A stretch of DNA of 6,678 bases from positions 1 to 6,678 of the forward strand of contig CAZNYN010000069.1 of NCBI GenBank assembly GCA_964577295.1, written 5' to 3'. The stretch is from CAZNYN01 sp964577295 (GTDB lineage Bacteria; Synergistota; Synergistia; Synergistales; Synergistaceae). Each line of letters starts with the position of its first letter. The stretch's first letter is position 1. Shown here piece by piece: positions 5,913-6,678 of this stretch. The translations under genes were made by a program, and so were the position numbers. The notes under the pieces are model-generated. The model worked only from the letters and a program-made list of their open reading frames with translations. It did no database searches and was not told the DNA's origin.

Positions 5913-6295
5913 AGAGGATTAAAAAGCAAAACCCTGACTTTATCACATTTTAATATATAAATGTTGCGCAGCAAATTTTCATTTTTGTTATACTTCTATG
6001 ACTCAATTTTGCACTTTGAGAGTAGAAGAATCGCGATTTTAAGACTGTTTTGGCGACTTTTTGCGAACTTTTGAAATTCAAAATTGCAGCTTTCATATTT
6101 TATGTCTCATACCCACAAACGCTTTATATCACTGTATTTATGAGATGTATCGATGCAATTTTGCTGTACCTTGAGACGAACCTCACCGTGCAAAACAAAA
6201 AGCACGGCACGGAGCATTAATGTTTTCGGTACACCCTGAATTTTCAGCTTTGAATAAATGTAAGGTTTTCATTCTCTGCCGCATCGTTCGAGGTT
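5913..6295. other. AT-rich intergenic stretch without a convincing gene
   Basis: No long frame exists on either strand. The only small minus-strand frames are 5950-6096 (48 codons, no ribosome site, Ser/Lys-rich) and 6183-6272 (29 codons, three Cys, weak ribosome site but downstream of a promoter-like site). A 10-bp perfect palindrome AATCGCGATT lies at 6029-6038. A hairpin with CCGTGC/GCACGG arms and an A-rich 10-nt loop lies at 6186-6207. No tRNA or known ncRNA fold was recognised. Confidence 0.6.
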
Positions 6296-6324
6296 ATAAT
6301 AACACACAGAGAGCTATTAGACAA
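6296..6324 (-). promoter_or_regulatory. Orphan promoter candidate in the intergenic region
   Basis: On the minus strand TTGTCT (6319-6324) is followed by TATTAT (6296-6301) with the ideal 17-bp spacing. No convincing gene lies downstream for more than 600 bp; a 29-codon frame starts about 17 nt after the expected transcription start. It could serve a small RNA or peptide, or be chance in AT-rich DNA. Confidence 0.35.
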
Positions 6325-6410
6325 TAGTATTACATATATACTTACCATTGGTTATCTTTAGATTTGTCGTCGGACTATTAGCAGCCCATTGCGGATAAAC
6401 CTGTATATAC

Positions 6411-6449
6411 AAAACAAGCGTTACATCTTTCGATGCAACGCTTGTTTTT
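6411..6449 (-). terminator. Second (distal) rRNA-operon terminator
   Basis: On the minus strand ACAAGCGTTGCATC (6432-6445) pairs with 6414-6427 over 14 bp with one G-T wobble, closed by a GAAA tetraloop (GNRA type) and followed by TTTTGTATAT. The A tract on the left and T tract on the right would also allow plus-strand function. It is a second stop for read-through from the rRNA operon. Confidence 0.85.
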
Positions 6450-6458
6450 AATATTAAT

Positions 6459-6477
6459 TCCGGCAACGACCTACTCT
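6459..6477 (-). pseudogene. Remnant of a 5S rRNA 3' end
   Basis: The last 19 bases or so of the 5S rRNA (minus strand AGAGTAGGTCGTTGCCGGA) are repeated here exactly. The rest of the 5S gene is absent; unrelated sequence begins at 6478. The fragment cannot make a 5S RNA. Confidence 0.88.
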
Positions 6478-6582
6478 GGGTGGGAAAACTAAGCGATTCA
6501 CACGAATCGCTGAATCGGCGATTTGGTTCTCTGCTTATCCCACGAAACTTCGTGGGTGAGCAGGTCTGTGGGGCTTTTGTAC
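6478..6582. repeat. Palindrome-rich insert between the two rRNA-operon ends, repeat copy 2
   Basis: This 105-bp segment separates the two terminator copies. It shares AAACTAAGCGATTC (6486-6499) and TTGGTTCTCTGCTTAT (6523-6538) with repeat copy 1 at 5820-5912. It folds strongly: AGCGATTC/GAATCGCT (6492-6511, 8 bp, 4-nt loop) and a roughly 15-bp stem from 6531 to 6563 (CTGCTTA and CCCACGAA arms, one bulged T at 6538, one wobble). AATCGC (6505-6510) can instead pair with GCGATT (6518-6523), so the first hairpin has a competing form. No coding frame is evident. Confidence 0.6.
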
Positions 6583-6653
6583 TATACAAAACAAGCGTCA
6601 CATCATACGATGCAACGCTTGTTTTTAATATTATTCCGGCAACGACCTACTCT
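6583..6653. repeat. Duplicated rRNA-operon end, proximal copy
   Basis: This is the partner of 6406-6477 (three substitutions, one gap over about 72 bp). Here the 5S sequence continues past the end of the match to the window edge, so this is the intact original. Confidence 0.9.
6588..6625 (-). terminator. Rho-independent terminator of the rRNA operon
   Basis: On the minus strand, just after the 5S 3' end, 6609-6622 pairs with 6591-6604 over 14 bp (two G-T wobbles) with a GTAT loop, followed by TTTTGTATAG. A-T pairs extend the stem on both sides. Confidence 0.93.
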
Positions 6654-6678
6654 CCCACGAATACCCTTCGTAGTACCA
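6635..6678 (-). rRNA. rrf: 5S ribosomal RNA, 3' part, cut by window edge
   Basis: Read on the minus strand, the sequence is the typical bacterial 5S 3' third: the TACGAAGGGTA loop region, then GTGGGAGAGTAGGTCGTTGC and the terminal CCGG that pairs with the 5' end. About 44 of roughly 115-120 nt are in the window. A terminator follows directly, so 5S is the last gene of an rRNA operon read leftwards; 16S and 23S would lie to the right outside the window, if the order is standard. The exact 3' end (6633-6636) is uncertain by a few bases. Confidence 0.93.

Larger units (their letters stand above)
6406..6477. repeat. Duplicated rRNA-operon end, distal copy
   Basis: This 72-bp stretch, holding a terminator hairpin plus the last bases of 5S rRNA, matches 6583-6653 with three substitutions and one single-base gap. 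It begins at TATAC and the match ends abruptly at CTACTCT, inside the 5S sequence. Confidence 0.9.

Noticed and set aside
5950..6096. 48-codon minus-strand frame
   Set aside because: It has no ribosome site and no promoter close by, and its Lys/Ser-rich composition is as expected from AT-rich non-coding DNA.
6281..6300. GTTCGAGG resembling a tRNA T-loop
   Set aside because: No acceptor, D or anticodon stem can be built around it.
5820..6582. Possible CRISPR array
   Set aside because: There are only two diverged repeat copies, more than 600 bp apart, with no regular spacers or cas genes.
6317..6601. 94-codon minus-strand frame near the rRNA operon end
   Set aside because: It reads through the terminator hairpins, the spacer and the 5S remnant; its internal protein repeat (TLVLY twice) is just the duplicated terminator translated.

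Overview
The window is about 6.7 kb of bacterial chromosome with moderate GC and AT-rich intergenic stretches. Frequent AGA and ATA codons, GGAGG-type ribosome binding sites and a Firmicutes-like 5S rRNA 3' end suggest an anaerobe of Firmicutes or Synergistetes type. The lineage is an inference; no gene here settles it. The content is mostly ordinary housekeeping and stress genes. The least ordinary part is the gene-poor kilobase beside the rRNA operon on the right. I did not find a convincing new multi-gene system.

Left part (1-1130, + strand): the 3' two-thirds of rsmG (16S rRNA m7G methyltransferase), then a ferritin gene with its own promoter, a palindrome over the -10 box and a strong terminator.

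Middle (1136-3222, - strand): a likely operon read leftwards. It runs from a flavin reductase-like flavoprotein (high-molecular-weight rubredoxin family, without the rubredoxin domain) to a TIGR02757/DUF2400 protein and then an unrecognised 225-residue protein, which also has a possible promoter of its own. Ferritin and the flavoprotein both fit iron and oxygen stress handling.

Right-middle (3395-4391, + strand): two tandem GNAT acetyltransferases, one base apart, diverging from the flavoprotein operon. They converge on a class I/II PLP aminotransferase (4426-5637, - strand), with a shared hairpin terminator between them.

Right end (5638-6678): no convincing protein gene. It holds promoter-like sites, two diverged copies of a short palindrome-rich repeat, and the end of an rRNA operon read leftwards (5S rRNA cut by the window edge, plus terminator). 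A second copy of the '5S 3' end + terminator' unit lies 177 bp further left; its 5S part is a roughly 19-nt remnant.
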